A DNA stretch of 38,066 nucleotides from NCBI GenBank assembly GCA_034687125.1, contig JAQGBZ010000506.1, positions 1 through 38,066 on the forward strand, in the 5' to 3' direction. The notes under the pieces are model-generated. The model had not been told where the DNA came from and searched no databases. It saw only the letters and a program-made list of their open reading frames with translations. A program made the position numbers and the translations under genes. This DNA is from Neelides folsomi (Eukaryota; Arthropoda; Collembola; Neelipleona; Neelidae). Numbering within the stretch: the first letter of the stretch is position 1; each line of letters opens with the position of its first letter. This document shows positions 15,933 through 27,959 of the stretch, piece by piece.

Positions 15933-18900
15933 ATGAGCTGTAACAATCAAAATACTTTGGATCTGTCAAAGATGTTTTTATCAGCAGAAGAACTTCTTGA
16001 ACCAGAAAAGGGAAAAATTGAAGGTAATTTTTAATTTATTAATTTGATGACAGTAAATATACTACATTACTAGTACCTATATAGTCAAAGTAGAATGGAA
16101 ATTATAAATATTTAAAATAATTATTAATTATCATTAAATATTAAATAAATAAGAGAATTGCTTATTTCAGGAGAAATTCCTGCATGGCTTAAAGGATCTT
16201 TCTGGGTAATTTTAATTTTTTAACTTCTTTTTTATGTAAAAATCTCACTTGCATCATGAAAATCATGATCATTACCATAAACAGTTTAACGCACCAAACT
16301 AACAAAAATTATAAAATTAAAAATTATATTAGTTTTTATTATTATGTTATCTTATATGTATTTTATAGAGGTAATTAAACCCTGATTTATTGTACACACA
16401 TTCTGAGGTAATTACTTTAAGGAAAAAATGCTAATATTATTTATTATCAGATGCTTGGACCTGGCCTTTTTGATATAGGAGATTTCACTATGAACCATTG
16501 GTATAATTTCATTTTAAAAAAACTTTTCAAATAAATTAAAGTATAGTAATAAATAATAAATTATATAGATTAATTGATGCATTTAGTTATGCTATTGATA
16601 TAAACTCTAATTTGTTTAATTTAGGATGGATGGATTTGCAACAATTACAAAGTTTACAATAAATTCAAATGAAGTAACACTTGAATCAAGATTTTTAAAA
16701 TCAGATGCTTATTTAAAAGCTCAATATGCTCAAAAACCAGTGCTGGTAAACGTTTCTTTTAGTTTTTAATGCATTAATTTTTTACTTAATTGTTTTAAAA
16801 TGGCATTAAGGCACACATCTAATTATAAAATATTTTTAGCCAGAATTTGGCACGAGAGCTTTTCCAGACCCAAGCAAAAATATCGTTAGTCGATTTTCGA
16901 ATTCAATTGTAAGTGCCAAACTATAAAGAGTAAAATTTCTTTTGTTGTCATTTTGATGTTTAAATTGCCGAGTCTCGTCAATGTTCGTTTCTTGTATTCT
17001 TTGGTAGTTTTCTCTCGAAATGACTGACAACTCTTGTGGAAATCTCTTTCAAATTGGGAGGAATTTGTATGCGTCCGGAGACAACTCTTACTTTCATCAA
17101 ATTAATGATTCACTGGAAACATTGGAGAAATTTGATTCTACTAAACTCTTTGGATTAAATTCATTCGTAGCTCATCCGCTTAAGGAGGCAGAAACTGGAG
17201 ACGTTTTTATTCTCGGCTCCTCTGCATTTCCAACAATCAAGAACAAGTTTATTAAAATTCACAATGGAGATTTAAAAAACTACACGCAATTATGCGCAAT
17301 TCCAAGTAGATGGTCGTCAGCTGTCAGTTACAATCATACCTTTGCGATGACAAAAAACTACCTTGTTTTTATTGAGGTAAAAGATCATTCAAACTGTTTT
17401 TCTACCAATTAAACCTGAATTATTACCAATATCATAAACAATGCTTTTCGCTTCTTTCTAAAAATAATCATGCGAATAATATAATAATAGAGAATAATAA
17501 CAAGGAAGAGCAACTTAAATGGAAAGATAATTTTAATGACTATAATTGCAAGCACCAATTAACTTTGTACTTGTATGTAATTTTAGAAACCTGTTATTAT
17601 TAATTTAAAGAACAACATATCTAGGTATACTATACACACACAAGCAAAGCACTCAAGTACTTATTTATACGTTTAATAGTGCAGTGTATAACTTATGAAA
17701 AAGCAATGTAGGTGTTTGTGATTAAATCAGTTTACCTTACCATCCATGAACTATTAAAAAGTGAAACATTTAGGAATATAAATAGGTAATAAGAATTGAT
17801 TAACAAAAAGCACAATAGCTAATATTTAAGAACATTTATAACAATTTAATAACATTTGAAATAAATACAATATTTGGGAAATTTCTTATTCCCTTTACTT
17901 TTTTAATTAAATTTTTTTTATTACTTTTCACTTTTGTATTAAAATAGTTTAAGTATAAATAAAATTAATGCTCAATTTAACCTACATTGTAACCTATTTT
18001 AAACGTAAAACTAAATTAAAAGTACTTTAATTGGTGAGAATTCATTTAAAATTATGCAATCTAATTGGAAAACCCTTACATTACATGTCAAACTCTGACG
18101 GGCTTGAGAGTTTCGACATTGGAGATTTGACTTCTAATTGTTTTAATTTATGACCAATTATATAAATAAACAGAATAAACACTTGGTACTTATTAATGCA
18201 TTAACCTTTTTTAATGTTTTACAGCAACCATTAACAGTGAGTTTATCTAAAATAGCCAGCTTGAGGATAAAGGGAGACTCGATAAAAAATTGCTTCGAGT
18301 GGAAGAGCGAAGAACGAAATAAGTTTTTCATTGTGGAGAAAAAAAGTGGAAAAGTTCGTGGAATTGATTATTTCTCCTCTAAATCATTCTTCTTTTTGCA
18401 CATAGCCAATTCTTATGAAGAGGATAATCAAGTATGACACAATGTGAATTTTATTGCTAAACCAATTTAATTATACTTTTAAATTATTTTTGCTTCATTT
18501 CCAGATTGTATTAGACTTGAATGCATTTCCAAATGCCGACATCTTTGAAAACTTTTACATTGATAATTTGAGATCTGGAAAGTTTAAGAAAGCCGAAGTC
18601 ACTTTTAGACGATTTGTTATTCCAATAATAAACAATATTGAAAATGTTCCTTTTGACACGAATTTGGTTAAAACAAAGTGCGGATGTAAAGCGGAAGCCC
18701 AAAGGAAGGGAAATTCAATTATAATTTACCCTGAAGATTCTGCAAGAGACGAACATTTTGGAAATGTAGCTTATAATCGGAAATATATGGGAAAGAAGGT
18801 GAAGTATTATTATGCAAATTGCTCTGTTGACTCAATACAGCGAAATGTGCAAATCCCCAAAGTCGGCAACAACTTTTTGAATGGAATAACAAAGTTCAGT

Positions 18901-19179
18901 TTCCCGATTAAGAAAATAGACGAGGAATTAAGATGGACTGGCGAAGCTGAGGAAAGAGGAATTTTATTTCCCAGTGAACCTATCTTCGTCCCAAGATCAA
19001 GTAGGGAAGATGAGGATGAAGATGATGGCATCTTGATAGCTGCTGTTTCCGACCCTAGGACAAACCATCAAGATTTCCTCACATTCCTTGACCCAAAATG
19101 TATGAAAGAAGTTGGGAGAATTATTTTTAAAAACAGGATTACTCCTTCAATACATGCAAATTTTATTCCAAGTTCCTGA
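15933..19179 (+). CDS. Carotenoid oxygenase (NinaB/BCO/RPE65 family)
   Basis: Non-haem iron dioxygenase that cleaves carotenoids to retinoids (apocarotenoids). Eight exons: 15933-16023, 16171-16205, 16451-16500, 16625-16745, 16840-16908, 17008-17376, 18225-18431, 18505-19179, in frame to 538 residues, usual for the animal family. Four iron-ligand histidines can be placed: His178 (FVAHPLKE), His232 (SYNHTFAMTKNYLVFIEQPL), His304 (FFFLHIANSYEE) and His531 (SIHANF) near the C-terminus. Other family marks: IPAWLKGSFWMLGPG, FTMNHWMDGFA, ESRFLKSDAY, GTRAFPDPSKN, and a C-terminal EPIFVPR region followed by an acidic EDEDEDD stretch. Intron 6 is the longest (848 nt). AATAAA lies 23 nt after the stop (19202-19207). 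Insects use one such enzyme (NinaB) for both cleavage and isomerisation; the exact reaction here cannot be told. Confidence 0.95.
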
Positions 19180-20007
19180 AATCATCAATGAGAATATTTT
19201 CAATAAAATTTCTCACTTTCAATTTCCAACCCGCAAATTAACATTATTTCATGATCAACACATAATAACAGTCACTACTTATAATATAACTACTTCCATT
19301 GCTAATACATAATATTTGGGTATAAAATGCATAAACATTGTACAAATACAGTATAAAGTTCAAGAGGAAACGAACATTAAAATGCAGATGTAGACTCTTT
19401 TCATATTCATCAGTATCATATCATCACAGACTAGTTGGATAATCTCATGCGACATTGTAAATACATACATCTAATATACATGTGTCTATTCTTGAAATAA
19501 ACTTAAAGCTAAAGGTTATCATTTACATAAGTATTTCACCATTTAATCAAATGTCAGATCACACCCAACAAAAAATTGAAAGAGCATCAATGCACAGTAA
19601 ATACAGATCTCTATACATTACGTCAAATACAAAGAGAATCAATGTTTTGAATCTTAAGAATATGGAAATGATCCACAACCAGCGTCACGGGTCAGTGTTC
19701 AACGCATTTTATTTACAAACAAAAATTCCTAGAGAAAACTCCGGTAAAATTGTAATGTCGAATGTAAAGAGAAAAAGTGGCAGTTGTGACCTCATTGATC
19801 GGATTCAAGTTAGCTGACGTTTGCATTGTTCTCAAGATGTGTTGGTAAAACGGGAAGGGAATTCCCTCACAATGTTTCTTGGAAAAAATGTTTTGCTTCT
19901 GCTTCTTGTTGGAGTAGAAGGAAGTGGGCCGTGAGCATGTGCGTTTGGATTGGGGGTCTATCAGCTGCCTGTGAGAGACGTCAGACCATTCTTCTCGACA
20001 CATGGCC
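19180..20007. other. Intergenic, upstream of HMG-CoA synthase
   Basis: No gene recognised. The last 200 bases are clearly less AT-rich than the surroundings and lead into the HMG-CoA synthase promoter. An open frame at 19482-19817 has no recognisable similarity. An inverted CCAAT (ATTGG) sits at 19949-19953. Confidence 0.35.
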
Positions 20008-20108
20008 ATTGGTGATCGGGTCCATCAAGTGACGAGTCTTCGCCAGGTACCAGCGACAACATCACCCGATATATAAAGTCACTTGGACGAACAGAGACCG
20101 CAGTCAGT
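20008..20108 (+). promoter_or_regulatory. HMG-CoA synthase core promoter with TATA, initiator and SRE-like site
   Basis: TATATAAAG at 20070-20078 is followed by the arthropod initiator TCAGT at 20104-20108, with A+1 at about 20106. TATA starts 36 bases upstream, slightly long but workable. An inverted CCAAT (ATTGG) lies at 20008-20012. ATCACCCGAT at 20061-20070 matches the sterol regulatory element ATCACCCCAC at eight of ten positions and abuts the TATA box. SRE plus NF-Y sites are known in vertebrate HMGCS1 promoters; function here is inferred. Confidence 0.45.
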
Positions 20109-20256
20109 GTTTGGGGGTACCTTGGAACAAATCTTGACTTCGCTACCTTCAACTCACTCCCAATTAAATTTTTAGATATTTTTTTAATAACTTCCACTCC
20201 AGCAACCGGTTCCAATTGAAAGAACAACTTATCCAAAGAACTCATCTCCTTAATAG
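20106..20256 (+). other. Non-coding first exon of HMG-CoA synthase
   Basis: The stretch starts at the proposed initiator and ends at a strong donor, TAATAG|GTAAGG (20257). It contains no ATG, as expected of an efficiently translated leader. The intron 20257-20822 ends in TTTTTTCCAG, ten bases before the HMG-CoA synthase start codon. Confidence 0.5.
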
Positions 20257-20832
20257 GTAAGGAATTCTTTTCTTATAGATACATATATCTTTGTATAAGA
20301 ACTTTAAGGACCAGACAGACTGATCTCTCTGTTTTACTATAAAATATCTTTTATCTACTTTTATACACTATATTGATTTACATAAAGGTAATTAAGATTC
20401 CTTTCAAGGTATTTTATTTATTATTGTTTTTGAACAGTCAATATTCAAGATTTTTTAAAAAGTGATTTTTCTGAGTGAGTTTGTTGTTCTCATAATAATT
20501 AATTATCATTTAAAATTTTTCAATCCCATACAGATACTTACAGATACGAGACTTGAATTTTTTCTTTAATTTCACTTTCCTCTAATTCAAGATCATCAGA
20601 ATTTTCCTTATATTTATATTGCTGCTTATTTAACTTGTAAAATAAACTAGTTTAATGAGCTATCCCATAAGATTTATTAGCAGAACATTACTAGAGATTA
20701 ATACCTATTAAAGTAGCATAAAGCTAATATAATACCTGTATCAGTATATCAGTATTAATTTAAAATTAGCCATTCTCTCAAATTATCTTAAATTTAATAT
20801 TATTTTCCTTGATTTTTTCCAGCACAAGCAAC

Positions 20833-22221
20833 ATGATGGATAACAAACAAGCTTTAAATGTCGGAATTCACGCAATTGAAATTTATTTCCCTTCCGAATA
20901 TGTCGACCAAACGGAATTGGAGAAATTCGACGGAGTCGACGCTGGAAAATATACAATCGGACTTGGCCAAGCAAAAATGGGATTTTGCTCTGAACGAGAA
21001 GACATCAACTCACTCTGTCTAACAGTAGTAAGAAGATTAATTGAGAAGCACAACATATCATATGAGCAAATTGGGCGTCTAGAAGTGGGGACGGAAACCA
21101 TTCTCGACAAATCCAAGAGTGTCAAAAGTGTCCTTATGCAATTATTCGAAGATTCTGGGAACTCGGACGTTGAAGGAGTTGACTCAACCAATGCGTGCTA
21201 CGGAGGAACGGCAGCTCTTTTCAATTCTCTTGCATGGCTCGAGTCTTCAGCTTGGGACGGTCGATATGCCTTGGTCGTCGCTGGTGACATCGCCGTGTAC
21301 GCAAGTGGAAATGCTCGGCCGACTGGAGGTGCTGGAGCTGTTGCGATGCTCCTCGGTCCACATGCTCCCCTCATCATCGAGAGCCCCCTTCGATCATCCC
21401 ACTCAGCCCATGTTTACGACTTTTACAAACCAGATCTGAGCAGTGAATATCCACGTGTGGATGGGAAGCTCTCAATTAAGTGCTATTTGGAAGCACTTGA
21501 TAAGTGCTATGAGAGATTTCGCTCCAAGGCTTTAAAGAAAAATTCTGAAGAGATTCGACTCGAGAGCTTCCACGGCATCGTATTCCATTCACCTTATTGT
21601 AAATTGGTCCAGAAGTCTTTGGCTCGTCTGCTCCTCAATGACGTGAAGGGAATGAGCGAAGAGGAAGTTCAGAATAAATATCCATCACTTGTCGCTTTTA
21701 AGGATGTCGAATTAGAAAAAACTTATTTTGATCGAGATGTTGAGAAAGCTGTAATGGGAGCCGCAAAGGGTCTTTTTGAAAAATTAACGAAACCTTCGTT
21801 GTACTTGGCCAATCAAATTGGAAATATGTACACTCCATCGGTCTATGGAAGTCTTATTTCTTTCCTTATGGGAAAATCTGAAGATGAGTTGAGGAATAAT
21901 CGGATTTGCCTCTTTTCTTATGGTTCGGGCCTTCAAGCCTCTATGTATTCAATCAAAATTGTGGACGAGCCAGGGCGACTTTCTTCTATTATCAAAGGAG
22001 TTTACGATGTCCAGAAGAGACTTCAAGCTCGGAATAAAGTTGACCCGGCCATTTTTGCTGATACGATGAAGGTCAGGGAAGAAACTCATCACTTAGCTCC
22101 TTATGAGCCACAAACAGACACTTCATCTCTCTTCCCTGGAACTTACTATTTGGAAAGTATTGATGAAATGCATCGAAGAAAATATCAAAGGGCAGCTGGA
22201 CAAATCATTAACGGGAATTGA
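20833..22221 (+). CDS. HMGCS1: Hydroxymethylglutaryl-CoA synthase, cytosolic type
   Basis: Condenses acetyl-CoA with acetoacetyl-CoA to HMG-CoA, the entry to the mevalonate pathway. A single uninterrupted coding exon gives 462 residues, with no mitochondrial presequence, close to the usual length. Catalytic residues are in place: Glu88 ([12 protein letters not shown]), nucleophile Cys122 ([13 protein letters not shown]) and His in [13 protein letters not shown]. Also seen: YTIGLGQ near residue 40, [27 protein letters not shown] segment, and [13 protein letters not shown]. The ATG at 20833 is chosen because an acceptor (CCAG) precedes it at 20822; an in-frame ATG at 20809 falls inside the intron. 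Its lack of coding introns stands out against neighbours with 3 to 20 exons; an intronless HMG-CoA synthase gene is also known in the cockroach Blattella. No close AATAAA was found; ATTAAA lies about 300 nt downstream. Confidence 0.97.
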   Translation: MMDNKQALNVGIHAIEIYFPSEYVDQTELEKFDGVDAGKYTIGLGQAKMGFCSEREDINSLCLTVVRRLIEKHNISYEQIGRLEVGTETILDKSKSVKSVLMQLFEDSGNSDVEGVDSTNACYGGTAALFNSLAWLESSAWDGRYALVVAGDIAVYASGNARPTGGAGAVAMLLGPHAPLIIESPLRSSHSAHVYDFYKPDLSSEYPRVDGKLSIKCYLEALDKCYERFRSKALKKNSEEIRLESFHGIVFHSPYCKLVQKSLARLLLNDVKGMSEEEVQNKYPSLVAFKDVELEKTYFDRDVEKAVMGAAKGLFEKLTKPSLYLANQIGNMYTPSVYGSLISFLMGKSEDELRNNRICLFSYGSGLQASMYSIKIVDEPGRLSSIIKGVYDVQKRLQARNKVDPAIFADTMKVREETHHLAPYEPQTDTSSLFPGTYYLESIDEMHRRKYQRAAGQIINGN

Positions 22222-23530
22222 TAGTTATTTATTATTTTCATCATTATCTTGTGAAAATATTATTTTTGATTAGTATGAATTAATTTTATTTAATAGCATT
22301 ATACGGATTATCAGTTCTTTATTATGAATGGTCTCTTTAGGGTTTTATTAGGCTGAGGAGAAGTTATTTTGATTTAATTGTATGAAAGCTGCTCTTTACT
22401 TTAGCTACTCCGACAGCTTAAATTGAAATCTCATTAATCATTCAAATTCGTTTATTTTGATTTATATAATGAATTTGTTACACAATGAAATCATTTATAT
22501 CCACTATTGTTATTTATTGTTAACTATTAAATAACCTTCCGCAATTGATATGCAATAGTATAGTAGAGTTGGGTCAGAAATATAGTTCTGGAGTTTCCAG
22601 AATGATGTACCTTTAGGAAATCACACGGTAAAAGGTAGCTTTTTAAATACATAGTTTAGGTATCTAAATACAACTTACTAATATTACTATTATATATTAT
22701 AGTACTTCTTGCCAAATCGTTTAAATAATCTATTAATCATTTGTTCATTAACCAAAGACTATTATATATCATTATTATATGTATATAATATTATCTTGAA
22801 ATATTGTAGTATAATTTCGCATTTTGCTTTAATTAGATGAGATGTAAATTCACAACAGAGATATATAAACTAAAAATATAAACAAATAAATTAATTGGCT
22901 CTCTCAATGTCAATAATAAAAATCCGTTACAATTTTTTTAAATCTCTAACTATTTTTGTATACCTATACTATACATCAAATTTATAAAGGTTAATCATAA
23001 TTATTTAGGTTTTGCTAGATCGCAATAATGTCTTTCCTCTCTCTTTATGAGAACCATATATAAAATATTATAGTAGTAAACAAAACCAAAAGCTGACAAT
23101 AATAATGAGTAATGCTAAACTAAGTATTAATGATCAAGAGAATGATTGACATGTTAAAGTGTGTACCTTCTCAAAGTCTTTATTAGGTAATCAAAAACCT
23201 TCTCGCTTTTTAATGATACTTAATTCATATATAATAGTGTAATAATTGTGTAAATTTTAATGAGAGGAAAGATTTTCCCAATAGCATTCCAATTGACGAT
23301 GGATCGATTTTATTTAATGTGAACATTTATCATTATTATGTATATTATGTAATATAATTAGGTATAATACTTACAATAACTATATAAAGGTAGGTAGGTA
23401 TTTAATACGTATATAAATAGTAGTAAATACATAGCATGGTCATGGTTAATAAAATCGTACCAAAAATTTTCAGTTTTTATTTGGCTCATTTTCATTCATA
23501 CGAATTTTTTACATTTACCATTACATAAAG
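22222..23530. other. Intergenic between convergent HMG-CoA synthase and WSD genes
   Basis: Low-complexity AT-rich DNA with no gene. A short GGTA repeat is seen near 23388-23402. The minus-strand AATAAA (TTTATT at 23476-23481), about 50 nt past the acyltransferase stop, is its likely poly(A) signal. Confidence 0.4.
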
Positions 23531-25651
23531 TTAAGTGGTGTAAATTTTCTTGTAGTGATTAATCATTTCAATAATATCACTCGATAGTATTTCTAGATTC
23601 TCATAATCGTGTATTACTCGTTGATCAGCAGCTATGTACAATCGGAATTCTCCGTTATAAGATGCAGCAACAATTCCAATTCCTGTAATATAAACAGCAA
23701 TAATTACAATTTAATTAATGAATTGTGAATTAAATTATGTATTTCATCGAAATTTAATTTAAGATGATTTAAACATAGAAAGTGAAATTATGAACTAACA
23801 ATTACTAACACATAGTACTCTATGTATATTCAGCAATTAACTATTTTATACTCGTACAATAAATACTAAATATGGTATACATAACTAATAATTAATAATA
23901 TTTAACCTGCATAAGTAATATATAACAGATTTAACACAAACCTATATTCATAAGAGGCATAATTATGAACCAATTAACAATTGGACTTCCGTTTAATATT
24001 CCATGATTTAATGGACCAGGTATATTGCTCAGGCTCACGTCACTTCCACCACTCAACAAAAACGCTTGTCCAAAAGCTTTAGGTAAACCACCGATGAAGT
24101 AATGAAAGTGTTTTTGTATTATTACACCTCCGTTTTTCATCATGTTGTTTCCAGACTGAAATCAACACAATAAATTTATATTTATCCATTTATATTATTA
24201 AATATTAATTTATACTGGGTATACAATATGTATATTAAATATTATTGTATTAATTGTTTTATTCAATTCACAGATTTATGCCTAATGTGTAATTATTTCT
24301 AAAAGTAAAACATAAATATTATAATCAAGTTACCTTTTGACATTTCATTAATAAATTTCGATAATGTTCATCACTCATTTTCATATTCACACATCTCTCC
24401 GATTTTGAATTTTCTTTAGCTTCAAGTGGAATTGGCAATACTTGCATAGCAAATCCATTAGTGAGATAATCTTTGCGATAAGGTAGGTTAGCAATGACTT
24501 GACTCGAATTTCCGATCTTGGATGGAACTTTTTCATTGGGATAAAGCCTTAAGTGACATTTCCTCAAGGCTTCACTTATAGACGCGTACAGAATGGTCGT
24601 TATCGACACATGTGCTTTTTTCTTTATATATTTTAAAGCTTCGAAATCCACAGGCACAGTTCGATTGATCAATGCTCGACTTTTTGAAGAAAAACAAGTT
24701 CTGGAAAACTTTATTTTTCCCTTTTCGGAAAAGAAAATGATCCCATTCTTCACAAGTCTCAATGGGCCAAAAAGAGCCATTGTGGAATAAATGTAGATCC
24801 ATTGCCAGATTGAAATTGGAAGTGGCTTTGTCGGATCAAAAGTCAACTTCACAGGTTCATCCCAAATAAAGTTGCTCATCATCAAGATATATGAAAGTGC
24901 ATCAGAATAACAGTGATCTGTTTGACAATTAAAATTATATCGTTAAAACAATCTGAAAAATGAGTTTTATTAACCCTGGAACAGGATGTAACACAAGTAT
25001 AAAAGTAATATATCTGATATCTACAATTATTATTATGTTTGTATTGTATTGTACACACTTACTGAGCCTAAGAATACCCGCATAAGTTTTTTCGCCATTA
25101 TCATCCTTCATCTTTATGCCTTGTGGAACAATCACAAGTTGCCATTCTGGATGATCGGTCGGTAGAGGAGTGATAGAATAATCTCCTATTATTTCATACA
25201 ATCTCTGTTCGTCAATTTTGTCATCCGGATCCTCCCAATATCGAATCAACTTCCTAATGTCAAAATTTTCTGTTTCCTTCCAAACAGGATAACCAAACTT
25301 GGTGTCAATACTCCATGTGAGTTTCTTGTAAGAAGGATGCTCGAGGGTCTTAAGGTATCGTTTTCTGATTAATTCAATATCTGGTTCTCCTTTAATATGC
25401 AGGATGGCTGTGATCGGAGACCCTGGGTCATTTGGTCCTAAAGTGTAGGAGTAAACAGTGTCACAAGCGTCCATCAATTTGTAAGTTGAATCATAAAATA
25501 AGTAAAGTAAGACACGTATACACACTCGAGCTGTTTCACTAAGGATTGTTAATATTAGGAAAATTGGCCAAAACAAAATGGCAAAGAATAAATTGAAAAC
25601 AATTATCAAAGGGAATAAAATAATTGAAGAAATATTTTCTCTGGTCAACAT
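23531..25651 (-). CDS. WSD-type O-acyltransferase (wax ester synthase/diacylglycerol acyltransferase)
   Basis: Member of the WES_acyltransf/DUF1298 family, which transfers acyl-CoA to fatty alcohols or diacylglycerol. Four exons on the minus strand: 25651-25063, 24917-24334, 24155-23942, 23682-23531, in frame to 512 residues. Residues 5-50 are strongly hydrophobic and form membrane segments. Then comes LMDACDTVYSYTLGPNDPGS, and the active-site region RLNHCYSDALS at residues 195-205, built across the first exon junction. The family motif is HHxxxDG; here it reads NHCYSDA, so the first His is Asn197 and the Gly is Ala203, while the catalytic His198 and Asp202 remain. The C-terminal domain shows SLSNIPGPLNHGILNGSPI and GIGIVAASYNGEFRLYIAAD, typical of DUF1298. 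Start: Met at 25651 is preferred to one 26 codons upstream because the hydrophobic segment begins just after it. Confidence 0.9.
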
Positions 25652-26983
25652 TATTGAAATTTTATTGTACAGGAATAAAGATTTGAACTTAAAGTAGAGA
25701 CAAATGCAAAGAGCAGGATTGTATATCACTTTAATATATAAATATTTGAAGTCAGTTCTTCACTTGTTGCATATTGGAACTAAACTGATCAAAGTAAAGA
25801 ACTCTACAATGATTTTGGAATCAAATGTAAAACTAAAGTAAAAAATAACTTGCACGGTTCAATATGTACACAAGAGCTCACAAAATAATTTCAAGGTTTG
25901 ATAAGGTCAAGAATGTCTGTATAAAAAAATTATTGTGTAAATGTATTAAAGAATATTAATCTTTAAAATAAAACATCATACACGTGTGGATATCCATGTA
26001 TATGATATTGGAATTTAAAAAAAACAATGCAAGTATTCTTCATAAAAATATAGGCAATTTATTTTAATTCTATGAAGACACCTTATATAAATGCCTATTC
26101 TACCACAGGTAGTATCATTTTTGAAATTTTGCAACTTATACATAATTTATGAATCTCAAGTATACAAAGGTGAATTAAAAGTAATTTTTTAGTCGCTAAT
26201 TTCTAACTTTTGGTGTGTATCCTTCATATTATTCCAACCAAACCATGCCACTTAATAATAAATAATCCTCTATTTCTTTTTTTGCTTAAATACATAGCTT
26301 ACGTGGCTAGCTCGCCATATACACGAGAGTAAAATATTATAGCATAACCTACAAATATGTAAAAGGAAGAATGAAGAACAAGTTTAACGCATAAATTCTA
26401 GGCTATTACTAAAAGTTTTTCTATGAGTTTGTGATTATTATGAATACGAACGTTTTTTTTAATTTGAGAAGTCGGAATATTTAATGAACCCCTTTGATTA
26501 AAAAACTTGATTCACATTCGTGAAGGAAGGAAGCGATTGAGAAATTAAATCCAGTGATAATGAAACAGTGAACAACATGTTAATTATCAATTGTAGAAGG
26601 TAGGTTTGATATAAAATGAGGAAAGTCATTTTTGTTATGTTATTAGTAAGGTACATAATAAATTTTTTACTCTAAAGACTGATATTATAATTAAATACAG
26701 ATACCTATAGTATAAATATATGTGCATAGTATACAGGTACATCTCAAGTTGAGTAAAGAATACTTTAGTAGGTATATACCTATATATTAATAATATTTAT
26801 ATACAGTTAATTTCCTATTATTATTGAAACGCATATACGCTATCTGCACATATTATCTTTACCTCTATACCAATACATATATGGTATACATAGATTTTCT
26901 CATATTCGATAATTTTTCTTATAAAAATTCACACAAAAGCACAGAATTCCTACACAAATATTATTATTATGCATGCTAATTGT
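25652..26983. other. Intergenic upstream of the acyltransferase, no gene seen
   Basis: AT-rich non-coding DNA, which must contain the acyltransferase promoter (minus strand). No clear TATA/initiator pair or exon was identified. Confidence 0.4.
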
Positions 26984-27858
26984 CAGGGGCGGTCCCAGGA
27001 TTTGGAAAGGGGAGGTCACGGGTCCAATATTTAATGAAAATTAATTACATATTTATGATAATTTATTTTTTAGTTTTAAATAGTTGTTTTTATAAATTTT
27101 TGTTTGATATTTATTTAATAATAATTGAAATCAGAATCATTATTAAGAATTTTTAATCAAGTTAGTTCATACATTTGGAACCTACAGGTCTAAAGAAATT
27201 TTTTAAAAAATGGTTGTAATTGGCAATAAGGACTGTTAGTTCCGATCATTTTTTATATCTCTTGCAATAACGGACCTTTAGATCCGGAGAAATTTTTTTA
27301 GATTTTGTTAACTTGAAAATTGGGCCTTTAGGCCATTAGCCCTAAAAATATCGTATTTTGGCGGTTTTTTAATTTTTTCAGTAGGTTGCCCCATAACGCC
27401 CCATGAAATATTTGGTCAGTAAAGAGGTCTTGACATGATCTTTCGACCCTCCAAATTTCAGGAGTACGAATTGATACAAACGTGACCTCTGAAATACACG
27501 TATTTCCCGGCTGAGTTATCGTTTTCTGGCTGGGATTTCCGGAAAATATCATAAGTATTATAGCTTATAAAAATAATGCACAAAAACTGTTGTTTGTTAT
27601 TTGTATGGATAAACCTAATTCTTGTGAAACAATAAATTAACATATCATTAATTTAATTTAATTATTAAAACATTTGTATATTTTATAAAAAATGTGGAAT
27701 ATGGCAAGATATACAATATAATATTTAACACCGTATTGCCTAATGATCGCCAGGCCCTTGAAAACGCCAGAGCGGAGCTATCGAGGTTTAAAGCCAATTA
27801 ACTAATCACTCTCTTCACGTGATATATTGTCAAACCTAGAGCCGTCCCCCCCCCCCCC
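26984..27858. mobile_element. hAT-like non-autonomous element remnant with poly-C tract
   Basis: The left end CAGGGGCGGTCCCAGGATTT at 26984 pairs with the reverse complement of the right end near 27827-27858 (GGGGACGGCTCTAGGTTTG), the style of hAT terminal repeats in arthropods. A 13-base C run (27846-27858) has expanded at the right tip. No 8-base target duplication was found, so the ends are uncertain. No transposase frame is seen inside. Confidence 0.4.
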
Positions 27859-27959
27859 GGTTTCTCGCAGGAAATCTATTTAAATACTATTTAACTACCC
27901 AATCTAAAATATTTTACCTTTTCATATTCCTACTTTTTCAATTGACTTAAGTAACACTG

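Noticed and set aside
19482..20245. Open frames on both strands upstream of HMG-CoA synthase
   Set aside because: They overlap each other and the promoter and leader exon; the region is open because it is less AT-rich, with no protein similarity seen.
20883..21191. 102-codon minus-strand frame inside HMG-CoA synthase
   Set aside because: Antisense shadow of a strongly conserved coding region.
27328..27552. Minus-strand frame within the hAT-like remnant
   Set aside because: No transposase-like motif and no similarity; non-autonomous filler DNA.
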